Assembly (NCBI GenBank): GCA_963971575.1
Contig: OZ020617.1
Location: 22,405,403-22,469,402 of the forward strand
Direction of reading: 5' to 3'
Length of the DNA stretch: 64,000 nt
Origin: Liopterus haemorrhoidalis
Lineage: Eukaryota > Arthropoda > Insecta > Coleoptera > Dytiscidae
Part shown: piece by piece, positions 11,091 to 21,652 of the stretch
How positions within the stretch are numbered: position 1 is the first letter of the stretch
How the letters are laid out: the number at the start of each line of letters is the position of its first letter
Position numbers and translations under genes: made by a program
Notes under the pieces: generated by a model
Databases searched by the model: none
Told to the model about the DNA's origin: nothing
What the model saw: only the letters and a program-made list of their open reading frames with translations

Positions 11091-11690
11091 TGTATGTTGT
11101 CTTCACTTCTGTTTAATGTAAATATATTCGGAAGAAATATTTATAGATTTTGCTGACCCTAGAGATGGTATTGTCTTAAAAAGAGAATTGGTGAATGATA
11201 TCCTGTACGCTGATGACACAATAGATAATTTCGTAGATAGTCTAGAAGGGCTTAAATCACTACTGGACAGCGTAACAAATTCCAGTGAAGTACGTGTAAT
11301 CGCTGAACACTAGGAAGACTAAGATAAGAGATGGACATTAGCAAGAATCCTATACCACCTAGTCACCTCGTTATAAAAATGAACCCATCGAAAGGATCAG
11401 CGAATTTAAGTTTCTAGGATGCACTACCGATGACGAATTGAAGCAGCGAGGTTAGTTTTCATCAAACTGAAAAGTGTCCTGCTGTCATAACTTACAAATA
11501 AAGACCAATCTAAGGGTACTGAGATGCTATGTATTGCTTTTATGGTATTGATGATACGTTTATGGTATGGAAGCATGGACATTAACGGTAGCTTGTAATA
11601 GAAAATTGAAGGCTTTTGAAATATGAATCGTCGAATCATAGGAAATTCTTAGGAAGATCATGTTATCTAAAAGTTTCAAATTTTAAGTTT
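11091..11690 (+). pseudogene. Non-LTR reverse transcriptase fragment, RTE-like
   Basis: GCMLSSLLFNV, the RT block before the active site, is followed by ELVNDILYADDTIDNF with an intact YADD. After several frame changes come SEFKFLGCTTDD and YVYGMEAWTLTVACNRKLKA, the post-RT block seen in RTE/CR1-type polyproteins (normally Y G.E.W.L....KLEAFE). Stops and frameshifts are frequent, so this is an old relic. Confidence 0.7.
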
Positions 11691-11765
11691 GTTTTATTTT
11701 ATTTATTGATATTTTTATATTGACCTGTTGTTTAATTTTATATATTTTATTTGTACCCTATACTG

Positions 11766-11790
11766 CAGCGTTTCTCAAACTCCCAACTTC
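11766..11790 (+). mobile_element. Left end of a hAT-type MITE (solo end)
   Basis: CAGCGTTTCTCAAACTCCCA matches the terminus of the complete elements at 52795 and 42688. No right end or duplication was found nearby. Confidence 0.4.
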
Positions 11791-12031
11791 ATTTCATATT
11801 TTGAAATCATTCATCGCATTTCATCATTGGTGCAAAGCTAGTTCGTGTCCGTAGTAGAATACTACAAGTGCACCGTGGATAAAGTTAAAAGAACTAGAAC
11901 TATATTGGTGACCAGACAATTTCCAAGGAGATCTCCTGGTCATATCAGATCACAATTTAACGATGACTGATGGAAAAGGAAAATCACCTGGCTCATCTAA
12001 GGACCAGTATACTAAAAAGGTGGTCGCAGTA

Positions 12032-12262
12032 TAGGAGTTTGCCAGTTGAACATCGAAGGAGTAAGTAGAGCCAAATGCTAGGACCTACAGAAGATCTTAC
12101 AGAAAAACGATATTCACGTAGTTACTATTTAGGACACCCATACTAAAAACCAAGAGCAGCTGAGATTGAGAGGTAAAATACATATTTTCGACCAAATATT
12201 ACAGATTTTATGGAATAGCAACATACGTCGAGAAAGAAAAATATGGTTTTAAAATGGGATCC
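12032..12262 (+). pseudogene. LINE endonuclease (APE-type) N-terminal fragment
   Basis: GVCQLNIEGVSRAK starts the APE domain. Then come DIHVVTI, DTHTKNQEQLRLRGK (normally QETHT with the catalytic Glu; here the Gln codon is a TAG stop) and YGIATYVEKE after a frameshift. It would nick target DNA for target-primed reverse transcription. Two in-frame TAG stops lie in the first 55 codons. It is cut off by the left arm of the Foldback-like element at 12270. Confidence 0.7.
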
Positions 12263-12269
12263 AGAAATT

Positions 12270-13124
12270 TCGGCTCCCACATTTTGCCCCCCACATTTCG
12301 CCCCTCCACATACCGCCCCCGCACATTTCGCACCAGGATATTTCGCCCTCTACACATTTCGTCCCCTGGATATTTCGCCCCCGAAATATATTATAAGTAA
12401 TTTAGCTGACGTTCAGTCTGACCAACTAGAGTAGTGGCTACTTGACTGTCTGAAGAAGTGACAGGGAAATTTGGACTTGTACAGGGGTCAGCAAAATTTA
12501 CCCAACAAAAGCGAAAACGGCAATATTTTTATTACCCCAAACCTTTGGTTGGTAAATGTTTATTGCAGGACGGAAAGCTTAGTAGAAGCATATAGTTGTG
12601 GTCAAAATAAAATTGTAAAACTTTCTTACAAGCGATTAGGGTACCTCGAGATCTCCACATCTGTTCCAAATTAAGTTGACTATCCATAAAATATTATGCA
12701 AAATTATGAAAAATGTAGACGAAATGTTGGTAAATACTGTACAAGTCCAAATTCCTTGAATTTGTATGTAAAAGGTTGACGACCTCTGTATAAGTCAAAG
12801 AATCTTAATTTTGTAAGAAAAAAGTTTCCGATCCCTGTACAACTTCAAATTATTCGCTTTTGTTTGGTTAATATTGCTTGCTCCTGTTCAAGTCCAAATT
12901 TCCCTGTCACAGTTCACTTCTCCAGACAGTTAAGTAGTCACTACTCCAGTTGGTCAGAGTGAACGTGCAGCTAAATTACCTATAATATATCTCGAGGCCG
13001 AATTATCCGCGTGGGCGAAATGTGTAGGGGGCGAAATATCCGGGAGGCGGAATGTGTAGGAGGGGAAATATCCAGGGACGAAATATCCGGGGGGATAAAT
13101 GTGGAGGGGCGATGTGGGCGGCGA
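12270..13124. mobile_element. Foldback-like element with long repeat-filled inverted arms
   Basis: Left arm 12270-12515 and right arm 12853-13124 are inverted copies of each other over about 250 bases. Shared blocks include GACAGGGAAATTTGGACTTG and the TAATTTAGCTG..GTTCA.TCTGACCAACT region. The outer 110 bases of each arm consist of short G/C-rich units (CGAAATATCC, GGGGGCGAAATGTG). The centre is a 49-bp tandem array. Long inverted arms made of small tandem repeats are the hallmark of Foldback-type elements. No transposase is encoded, and no target duplication was identified. Confidence 0.75.
12737..12890 (+). repeat. 49-bp tandem repeat in the centre of the Foldback-like element
   Basis: The CTGTA/CTGTT anchor occurs at 12737, 12786, 12835 and 12884, exactly 49 bases apart, each followed by A.CAAGTCCAAAT-like sequence. 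The units extend into the inner part of the right arm. A related unit (GTACAGGGGTCAGCAAAATT) lies in the left arm near 12480. Confidence 0.75.
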
Positions 13125-13148
13125 GTTTTGCAACTAACTTTGCAACGA

Positions 13149-13308
13149 AAAGTGCTCGGCAAAATAGGTCCAGGCAGAAGACGTATTTAATGGTTGAAAA
13201 TTTTGTAGGTGTAAGAATGGTTCTCTGTGACAACTACACAGCTCTTTCTGGCAACCGTTAATAAGGTTAAGATTATCATTATGATATTTATCATCCGAAA
13301 TGGATGGG
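13149..13308 (+). pseudogene. LINE C-terminal fragment (IGPGRRRISWL / MIxxIRNG type)
   Basis: KVLGKIGPGRRRI, a stop, WLKIL, then VTTTQLFLATVNKVK and MIFIIRNG match the very end of RTE-like polyproteins, where GKRGPGRRRISWLKNLR ... MIANIRNG is common. It starts 25 bases after the right end of the Foldback-like element. The element may therefore have inserted into a LINE whose endonuclease end is at 12032-12262. Confidence 0.6.
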
Positions 13309-13956
13309 CACTGGAAGAAGATGATATGGTATTTCGGCTCGTTCCGTATCATTTTTCCAGATATCGCAATTTTGCACAATGTATGCACGATCCCAGACTG
13401 GAAACTAAATATCCGGATGAGTTCATCGTTACCGATTCGGACGACCCAAGGTAGTTTGAGTATATATCTGGTGATCCACATTTCAAAGTCTTAAACTTTC
13501 TATTCGGAAGTATCTCAACAAATTGCTTATTTTAGTTCTAAGGTCTATATCACCAATTTCATCATACTTCTAATTACATCTAGTTTGGTTACATAATATC
13601 TGTAGCTTTGTAGGAATATATAAGTTTCCAGTCGACGTCTGGTCTACTACATTCAATCCTTTTAGAACTGCGACACCGTCTTTAGAGACATTTGTAATGT
13701 GGTAATTATACCCAGTTTAATTAAGGGGGGAAATTCGACTTTTGTAAAAAATTACTGCAGTTTTTTATGATCTATTTAAGTTAGTCTGGAGATAGAAATA
13801 CGGTTTTTAACCTTTTGATGCTAAAAGAACTTGAACTACTAATTATATTATTATAATTACTATTCATATTATTTATTCATATTGTCAGAACGACAAACGA
13901 TTGACACAAAATTCATGAGTTACAGTTAAACTATACTAAATAATTTTAATGTTGAA
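13309..13956. other. Non-coding stretch
   Basis: The first 150 bases may be the LINE 3' UTR. A minus-strand open stretch near 13570-13720 has no recognised domain. The remainder is AT-rich with nothing identified. Confidence 0.45.
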
Positions 13957-14123
13957 CAGTACTTTTCAACCGGTGTGTCACGACTTGGTAGTAAGGGTGT
14001 CGCGAAATTTCTGGTTTAAATTTAATATATATATATATATATATATATGTGCTACCTTGTGGTAAGCCTGAAGTGCAGTACCTGGCGGAGGATGGTTTAA
14101 GACCTAAACCAATACCACCTATA

Positions 14124-14155
<32 letters not shown>

Positions 14156-14498
14156 AATTTAAAAGAATCTTCATCACGAGTTTTTCGAGATCTTCTGCAA
14201 TTCGTGATGTTCAATTCTTCCCTTAATTTTCATTTCGAATATGGTCAAGTATAATACATTATTTTACGGCCCTCAAACATGTATTTTTCTCTGCTTAAAT
14301 TTAGCTTTCATTTGATTTTTTTATTAGCCAAGATTCGCTACTGTATTTGACAATAGGAACTGTCACTGATTTATAAATAAATAAAAAATTATTTTTCTTT
14401 AAAAACAATTGTAGAATTCAGTATATTTCTCTCGGGTTTTCAGTTTTCCTCTTAAGTAATACTGGGTGTGTCACGTGACAAAATGGTTGGAAACGCTG
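13957..14498. mobile_element. hAT-type MITE with internal (AT)n
   Basis: The ends CAGTACTTTTCAACCGGTGT and (reverse) CAGCGTTTCCAACCATTTTG are related inverted termini, with GTGTGTCACG-type subterminal sequence on both sides. The interior holds two (AT)n runs (14027-14048 and 14121-14153) around a unique 70-base segment. Flanking 8-mers agree only weakly, so an old insertion is inferred. Confidence 0.6.
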
Positions 14499-14970
14499 AT
14501 CTTCAGTAAAGAACAAATTATATAACTTTTTTTTTTTAATTTTTATTAGAGATTTTAAATTTTTTGTTTTATAAACACTCAAGGTTTTTCTTATACTAGA
14601 AGAAAAACTGGTGATTTCTTAGAAATGCTAATGCTAGCAATAATATAGAACACACCAAATAGCACGAAAGAGTAGTATGTGACTCCCGAGCATGACCGTC
14701 GAGAGAGAGGGAGATCCGTGGTTCTTAAGGGCCCTAATACATTATCCTTTTATTTATTTTGGGGGTCAAATAAGAGTATTTTCCCAAGTTCGGCGTTGGC
14801 TATCGATGTCCATGCTCTCAAGCAATTAGGTAAATTGTAATCTATCAATAAGTACAATTATACTAGGTCTGATCAAAGAATACACCGACAATAAACTTAG
14901 AAATAGTTTTATATTTATACCTGACTGATGTCTGGTATGTACCTAAAATTCATACATTTTTTTCACAATA
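14499..14970. other. Non-coding stretch
   Basis: No coding similarity or bounded repeat was found before the copia fragment starts. Confidence 0.45.
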
Positions 14971-14971
14971 G

Positions 14972-15717
14972 CAAGGTATAGATTATAACAAAACATGCAG
15001 TCCAGTGGTTAGAATGGAAACAGTTCGTGTCTTGTTAAGTGTTGCAGCGAGCAAAAAAATGTTTTTATCCCAATTTGACCCAACTACAGCCTTTCTATAT
15101 GGTAATCTAAATGAAGATATTTATATGCAACAACCTGAGGGATATAATGATGGTTCTGGAATGGTGTGTAAATTAAAAAAAAGTCTTTATGGTCTTAATC
15201 GATGTTGGAATCAATGATTTAAAGATCATTTGCTTAAATTGGGTTTTAGACAATCTGAAAATGATATTTGTCTATTTATTCGAAAAAGAGGGGGAAAATA
15301 TATTCCTAGCATTATATGTTGATGATAGTCTGATCGCAGCATCTGATAAGAAAGAAATGGTAAAATTAATAATGGACATTAAAAATGAATTTAAAATTAC
15401 GTCAAAATCTGTTTCTTATTATTTAGGACTAGAGATTGAACAGGAAATTAATGGTTCAATAAAAATTACACAAAAAGATTATACACCAAAATTATTGGAA
15501 CGATTTTGTATGGAAAAATGCAGATCCGTATCTACACCAATTTTAAAGGACAGTGAAGATGATAATGACAGATCTAAATGTGAAAATTTTCCATATAGAC
15601 AAGCCGTTGGCGCTCTTATTTATTAAATGTCTGGAACACGACCTGATATTAACTATGCTATTAGTTATGCATCTAGAAGTTTAGAGAATTCGACTTCAAA
15701 AGACGTTGCCAAAAAAA
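14972..15717 (+). pseudogene. Ty1/copia reverse transcriptase fragment
   Basis: The sequence opens with QGIDYNKTCSPVVRMETVRV and continues through FDPTTAFLYGNLNEDIYMQQ, PEGY, KLKKSLYGLNRCWNQ. The active-site block is LALYVDDSLIAAS (YVDD intact), then YYLGLEIEQ, then GTRPDINYAISYASRSLEN. These are successive copia RT motifs. Lesions: TGA at 15215-15217 after CWNQ, a frameshift in the purine run near 15285-15300, and a TAA at 15624-15626 where Leu is expected. LTRs, Gag, integrase and most RNase H are missing. Confidence 0.9.
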
Positions 15718-15839
15718 AAGATAATATATTTTTTGTGAAAATAAATATATATAAATGTTTTTGCCTTTTTCTATAATCAAAAGATGTATTTTTGAATTGT
15801 ATTGACATTATAAATTAATTCTAAATAGAAGTTCTGCTT

Positions 15840-16370
15840 CAACAATATTTATATTATACCGTTCTAAATACTGCTCTTTTTCAGCTACCCATCGCTACCA
15901 GCGTCTTTTCCACATCCGGAAACATATTTTTTGACACTTTTTGCAATGGGTTTTAGAGCAGTTTTCGATTTATTTTATCTCTTCAATCGTTTGAAAACGG
16001 CGTCCTTTTAACAAACTCATCAGTATTGGTAACAAAAAGAGTGACACAGGGCCAAGTCAGGTTAGTTTGATGAAGGGGAAAGGGAGTGATTTTGTACTTC
16101 TCTGAAAACTGAAAAACGCTAAGGAAACGTGTTAGGTAAAAGGAGCTAGTGAGTTGTTGTAAAGCAATATACATGTATTTCTCTGTAACTATCGGATCGT
16201 TTCTTCCTTATTGATTCAAAAAATTGCTTCAGAACTCCAAAATCAAAATGGTTATTTACTGTTTCAATTATTGGTTCTGATTCACAGTGTATAATACCTT
16301 GTGGGTCATGAAATGTCATCAATATGGCTTTCTCATACTAACCGAATTTTTTCTACCTCGAAGAACTGTG
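15840..16370 (-). pseudogene. Mariner-type transposase C-terminal half
   Basis: On the minus strand, short frames match the mariner DD(34)D core and tail: a VLYTVN..Q..LKQ region near 16290, then KGRRFQTIEEIK, a stop, then CKKCQKICFRMWKRRW and EQYLERYNINI. These correspond to the conserved ...KGRRF.TIEEIK...W.KRW.KC... end. Frames switch repeatedly and catalytic Asp residues are not preserved in one frame. A homologous stretch lies at 55812-56108. Confidence 0.65.
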
Positions 16371-16420
16371 TTTTCCATTATTATGATTGATGTTTTGCCC
16401 GTCAGAGTCAGATATTCAAC

Positions 16421-16975
16421 TTGTACCTTCGTTCACACGAGGTACAAGTTGAGACCGACTTCGAAAACACGACCGACTTAAAAATTAGTGACAACACTTT
16501 TGTCAGAGTTTCTACTTTCAAATATTTGAGCACCATGATAAATCAGGTGAATCTGACACAGCAGGAAATTACAAATAAAAATAAAGCTGCTAATGCATCG
16601 TATTTTACACTTTGTCCCCTCTTCAAACCGAATCTCCTGTCTAGGAACATCAAGATCAGGTTATACCAAGTTATAGTACGTCCCGTATTTATGCATGGCT
16701 CCGAAACATGGAACTTTTAAAAGCGAGACAACACCTCATAGTTTTAGAAAATAAAATATTACGCAAAATCTTTGGTCCCATTCAAATTAATGATGAATGA
16801 AGAATCCTGTCTATAAATGGGACCTCGCAAGAGATAGAGAGAATAGCTAACGGAAGATCTAACAAGTATTGATAAACCAGGTACATGGAAAGACTTGACA
16901 ATGAACAGATCATGACAATAAAAGTCAACCTAACTGATAGTGCCTAAAGAAGAAGAAGAAGAAGAAGAAGAAGAC
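16421..16975 (+). mobile_element. LINE 3' fragment with (GAA)n tail
   Basis: The frame 16421-16720 contains VSTFKYLSTMINQVN, LLSRNIKIRLYQVIVRPVFM and HGSETW, the post-RT block of RTE/BovB-like polyproteins. After a stop, NKILRKIFGPIQIND and EIERIANGRSNKY continue the homology. The copy ends in (AGA)n at 16946-16974, a plausible retrotransposition tail. The RT core is absent, and the 5' junction sits in a perfect 12-bp hairpin (16417-16451). Confidence 0.75.
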
Positions 16976-18389
16976 CGAGTATTTATTTGTTGATTGAAGA
17001 TAATTCAAAATATAATATCTGAACATTATTCAGATTTTAAATATAAATTCCTTTTAAGGAATTTATATTTAAAATATTGTTACACACGCAATACAAAAAC
17101 TGTTATTGTTATTCTTCTGGAGAAAATAGTAGGCAAAGACTTGGTATATTATGACGGCATGTGTTTTATCAACTTATGAGACAGAAAAAAATTCTAAGTC
17201 GCACATGAAATTAAATAACAAGCGCTAATTGTGGAAACTGTTTAAAGCTACCTTGAATATTTTATTTTCATTTTCCAAAATTGGAATTAATTTTACATCC
17301 TATGATTTAACTGTAAACTTTGTAAATTTAGTTACCAAAAGAGTGTTATCAAATCCTCATAAACGTATTGAATTACATCTTGTTCCAACAGAATATACAT
17401 GGAAAAGAAAAAGTAAGATAATGTGTATCAAAAAGTTTCTAAAAATAAAGCACTTTGAAGGAAAAAAATCTCTAAGATAACAGAAATCAAACATCTTAAA
17501 ATCACGAGTAAGATTATTAAACTTGAAACATGTATTAACAAGCAAAATATTTATTTTTGTGAAGTTGAAAAAACACTTACATAATCAGAAAACATGCTTT
17601 TGTTGAAATAATATTCTAATATTGCGACTTAATTTCATTGGAATTGTTTTCAAAAATGAAAAATTCAGGATTAATAAATTGAAAGCGATTAAGAATAACC
17701 AATGAGGCTTATTTTATAAGAGCGATATTATTAAAATTTATCAAGTACGCCTATATTTCTGAAGTACATAAATTTATGATGTCTCTTGTTAAATTATGAA
17801 AAATCTGAGTTCGATACGGTATATTTGTAAAAATTTCCATTTTAACTCTTATACACTCATGTGAATAAATAAAATAAAATAAAAAATAAAATAAAATAAG
17901 TAAAAATAAAAACTAATAGAATAAACCCATCATCAATCATGGATTTTGCCTCATATTTATTTCGATTCAGCTTTTCTAGTTTCCATGTGCCACGTTCGTG
18001 TCTATTTTGACTTGTCTCAAGTTGCTTGAGTTTGCAGATCTTTTTCGATAGTTCATTTCCACGACGTATGGTCGTCTTGATCCTATTTTTCTCTATTCCA
18101 AGACCATCCTCGAACCTGCAGAAGTTTCCAGAACATTCCACGTCATGTGATAATTTTCCCTTTTCTCGGAGTTTATCCGGTTTAGAGTATGTTGTCAGAA
18201 AGCAACCATATCGAAACCGGTTCCAGTTTTTTTTTTTTTTGTCTCAAATACCCAACCCTAGAATCGGGTATACGTGATGAGCAAAAGGAAAAAGAAAAAC
18301 GGAAATTGGATCGGATTGATAAGTAGAACAACGAAAGATGGAGAGTCTGGTGTACACTATTTTAGGACCCACGGAGCTTTACCCAGTAC
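16976..18389. other. Non-coding stretch
   Basis: The frames at 17229-17480 and 17857-18141 show no recognised domain. An (AAATA)n-like run lies at 17866-17900 and poly(T) at about 18226-18241. Nothing else was supported. Confidence 0.45.
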
Positions 18390-19385
18390 TGGAATGAAAC
18401 GATACACGTAATCTATGTCAAAATGAAACCTCTAGACCAACTAAGCATTTTCATCTCTACTACGTCATGCAGCTTCTGCTCGTCAACATGCACTCCGATC
18501 CTTATAGCATGGCTGGTCGGACGGCTCTTTTGTAGATATTTCCTTTCAACTTTACAGGCATTTTCTGGTCGCAAAGTACACCTGAGAGGAATTTTCACCT
18601 CAGCCAGGCAGCGTTTATTCTGTTTTCAATGTCCTTCTCTGTGTTCCTGGCCTTAGCTGCTATTTAACTGTTTTGTTATTTTCAGTTCGGAATCCCTCAC
18701 GGTTAAGTTATTCGTGCGAGTAAGTTCTCTTGAAAAGTTGCAGTACATATATTATGTCTTTTTACAACTGATTTTTAGACCTTTGATTACCACAGCCTTC
18801 TGCCACTTGTCTAGCCCCCGCTACAGTGTATCATCTATTAGCACTATATCATCGGCCTATAGTATATCCCACAGAGCTGGCTTAAGGATCGTATTAGTGG
18901 CAATGTCTATGGCTAGGTTTAAAAGTAGAGGTCTCATACGGAGAATTTCTGGTATTCCTTTACTTCAAAGAGACTATTAATTCCCGTTGAAGTTTTTACA
19001 CGTGTTTTAATGCTGACGCATGTCTTTTAACAGGTGTATATAATATTCTGAGACCAGATGAAAACGGAACGCCTTCCATATTAGTCCTCGGGACCATATC
19101 AAACCCTTTCTTTAACTCTATGAAGACCATATGTAGATCTTTCTTCCGGATTCTATATTTCGCCATTAAGATCTTCACGGTTTATTGGTTCGGGGTGATT
19201 TCAGTTAGTATCATAAATTTGATGCATCTTTAGTTGCTGCAGTTTCCAACATTCTGGTGGTTAACCTTCCAGACGTTCGAGATCTGGCAGTACGCCATTA
19301 ACGATTTTGGTGAGCCACATAATTTCAGCGTCTTCCGTTACTTCCAGAATCCAGTCCTCATTCCAGGCCCCATGAGTTTTTATTC
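18390..19385 (-). pseudogene. RTE-like reverse transcriptase relic
   Basis: From 19180 downwards the minus strand encodes RIRKKDLHMVFIELKKGFDM VPR (the KAFD-type RT motif). TRVKTSTGIN and an IATNTILKPALWDIL-type stretch follow. Then comes ADDIVLIDDT, with the first residue of the active site replaced by a stop (18841-18862), and GLDKWQKAVVIKGLKISCKK. Further down, KLHDVVEMKMLSWSRG (18413-18500) matches the C-terminal block. Multiple stops and frameshifts make it inactive. The region 19180-19385 carries weaker N-terminal similarity. Confidence 0.75.
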
Positions 19386-19985
19386 TTCACTGCAGAGGTG
19401 TATCAAATAGAATTAAACATTTTGACAGGATTGTATACTGTACGACTCTCATTAACATTTGCAATACAAATTTTTAAAATGTTATTAACTAACTGAACAA
19501 TTAATTTAAAACAATTTCCAATTACCTACAGGCGCCAAAGAGACGAAATATTTACACTAGTATACCTAAAATTTAAGTTCTTGCCCAAAATCTTTTGTCT
19601 GGTACATCGGAGAAAAATTTTGACTTCACCTATAAATGTTCAAGGCATCATTTCCATAATATCTACCTATTTTAATGTTTCCAAAGGCCGTAGAATAAAA
19701 AAGTGCCGTATTAAACACGGGTTCTTTAATTACATAAAAACATAAATGACAATAACTTTGGTTTCGATAATCGTAAAACTTTGTATTTTATACGAAAGTA
19801 TTCAGCATTTTTTTCTGTACAGTATTGAGGACGAGTTAAATGATATACTGTTCTTTGATCTATTAGCTCATAAAATTAATATTAAGGGGGGGTCAGCTAA
19901 TTAAATTACATTGATATGTTTAGTTGAAGCCCAGTTAATCATTTTAAACAGTCAAGTGTTCATCAGATTTAAATATCATCATTCC
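19386..19985. other. Non-coding stretch
   Basis: GCAGAGGTGTATCAAATAG at 19391 could be a hAT end (CAGAGGTG type) but has no partner. The remainder is AT-rich. Confidence 0.4.
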
Positions 19986-19987
19986 CA

Positions 19988-20140
19988 ATGTAGTGACAAA
20001 GGCGACCACTACATTGACGATAAATGTCTTGCACACTCGCACCACATTTGTAATGTAACAGCAGGCTGACCCATATTCCTTGTCCGATACGCAGTCGGTT
20101 TATCTTTGTCCAAGTATGGCGCAGTAATTTAAAACCTTTT
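19988..20140 (-). pseudogene. Possible LINE C-terminal (NRLRxGxG) fragment
   Basis: An uninterrupted minus-strand stretch reads LLRHTWTKINRLRIGQGIW then LLLHYKCGASVQDIYRQC. It recalls the NRLRTGQGRC..LLHKWG.....C region after RNase H in R1/Jockey-type polyproteins. Only about 50 codons are left and the zinc-binding spacing is degraded, so this is tentative. Confidence 0.4.
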
Positions 20141-20298
20141 GGTTTTTTCTGACACGCTTTGACAGATATACTTTTATGCTATTCTGAGGAGAAAAATCTC
20201 GTCATTCCTTTTTCCTAGCTATCTAAATGTAAAACGAAGTGTTGAATTAAGTATAGGATACCGACCCTGACTAATGGTATGGCTAACTCCCACAGATT

Positions 20299-21053
20299 AT
20301 GAATTTCTTATAAAAAACTAACAAACTAAAATTAAATTAAATATGATCTATGTATTAGAATTTGCAGCGATTTTTATCCATCTAATAAAATATTTTTAAC
20401 ATTAGAAAAAATTGTAATCGTAAACGTTATCGGTCAATAACTTGTTACTAGATATCAGAAAACAATGTACCTACTGTAATTTTTTAAATACTATATGTGT
20501 TGGTTCAAATCTCTTTTATATCTATATATAGGATATTCCAAACGTTTAAGTGGAACTAACTGGAATTTACATTTTCCTCTGTTGTCATGAGCTCTCTTTT
20601 TAAGGTTTGAAGTGGGTTTTTGCAAAACAAAATGATTAAAAGCTTCACTTAATAGGTAACAGTTACTAATATTCAAAATTAGTACCGCATAAACCAAAGA
20701 AACAAACTATAGTTTTGTTTAGAAATTTTTAAATAACACGTAAATTTTTTGTCGACTTGATTATTTAAATTTCAGAAACATCATCGAAAAATACTATATT
20801 TGATAATAAGAAATGCCACTTGGTACACGAATTCTTACAAAAATTAAGTCATTTTCACCCGCAGCTCCTATATTGAGAAGGCAGGTTCAAGATGACTGCA
20901 AAAATAGAACACTAACTACAATAACTATGTAATTTTCACAATAGACTAAAATAGCTATAAACATATTTGTATTATGATGCTTAAGTTAAAATTACCCGCA
21001 TTGGACGTATGCGTCGATTGGTTTACAAGATGGCACCTATAAAGCAATGTGTT
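20299..21053 (+). mobile_element. MITE family M708, copy A (right end lost)
   Basis: This segment aligns along its length with 47323-48030. Shared blocks include ATGCCACTTGGTACACG (20813 and 47647), TTTTCACAATA..A.AAAATAGCTA, and GCGTCGATTGGTTTACAAGA TGGC (21010 and 47855). Its left inverted end is visible at about 20305-20400. The right inverted end is replaced by the 9-bp satellite starting at 21054. Confidence 0.8.
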
Positions 21054-21269
21054 AAGAATTAAATAAATTAAATAAATTAAATAAATTAAATAAATTAAAT
21101 AAATTAAATAAATTAAATAAATTAACAAAATTAAATAAATTAAATAAATTAAATAAATTAAATAAATTAAATAAATTAAATAAATTAAATAAATTAAATA
21201 AATTAAATAAATAAAATAAATTAAATAAATTAAATAAATTAAATAAATTAAATAAATTAAATAAATTAT
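21054..21269. repeat. 9-bp satellite (TTAAATAAA)n
   Basis: About 24 copies of a 9-base unit with only a few substitutions. It translates on the minus strand as a meaningless Asn-Leu-Phe repeat. It starts at the point where MITE copy A is truncated. Confidence 0.95.
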
Positions 21270-21369
21270 TAGGATCCCAACACCTATATAGGTGTATAAA
21301 CGGTAGATAAGGTAAGTTCTCCATTTCTAGACATCCGCCCCTAGATATGAAAGCCACGTTTTTAGTGTG

Positions 21370-21566
21370 ACGTTTAGACCTGTCCTATTATCCTTATATA
21401 AACAAGTACTCATTTTAAGTATGAAATACTTGAGGCTGAGTCGACCTCAGACCTGTCTACACAAACTCGGAAGAAAAAAATCCGAAGGAGGTGGGAGGTC
21501 TCGAACCCGCGTCCCTGTGTTCCGTAGACAACCGTCTTACCACGGAGCCACGGCAACTCTGTTTAT
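21370..21566 (-). mobile_element. tRNA-derived SINE (minus strand)
   Basis: On the minus strand an A box TGGCTCCGTGG (21550-21540; 10 of 11 consensus positions) and a perfect B box GGTTCGAGACC (21507-21497) are spaced as in a tRNA. The body runs towards about 21370. A decayed tRNA pseudogene is an alternative. There is no clean acceptor stem, so it is not a functional tRNA gene. Confidence 0.6.
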
Positions 21567-21652
21567 TAACTATTATATAACAATTTTTATTAGCATTGTA
21601 ACAGTTGAACCACCAGAATTTTGATTACAAAGATATTATTAAGCTGATAGAG

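Noticed and set aside
12980..13261. Proline- and phenylalanine-rich frames as repeat proteins
   Set aside because: They translate the short-unit arm of the Foldback-like element, and mirror frames occur in the other arm.
17229..17480. 83-codon plus-strand frame as a host exon
   Set aside because: Composition is AT-driven, no recognised domain, no splice or repeat context.
21052..21357. 101-codon minus-strand frame
   Set aside because: It is a translation of the 9-bp satellite (Asn-Leu-Phe repeats).
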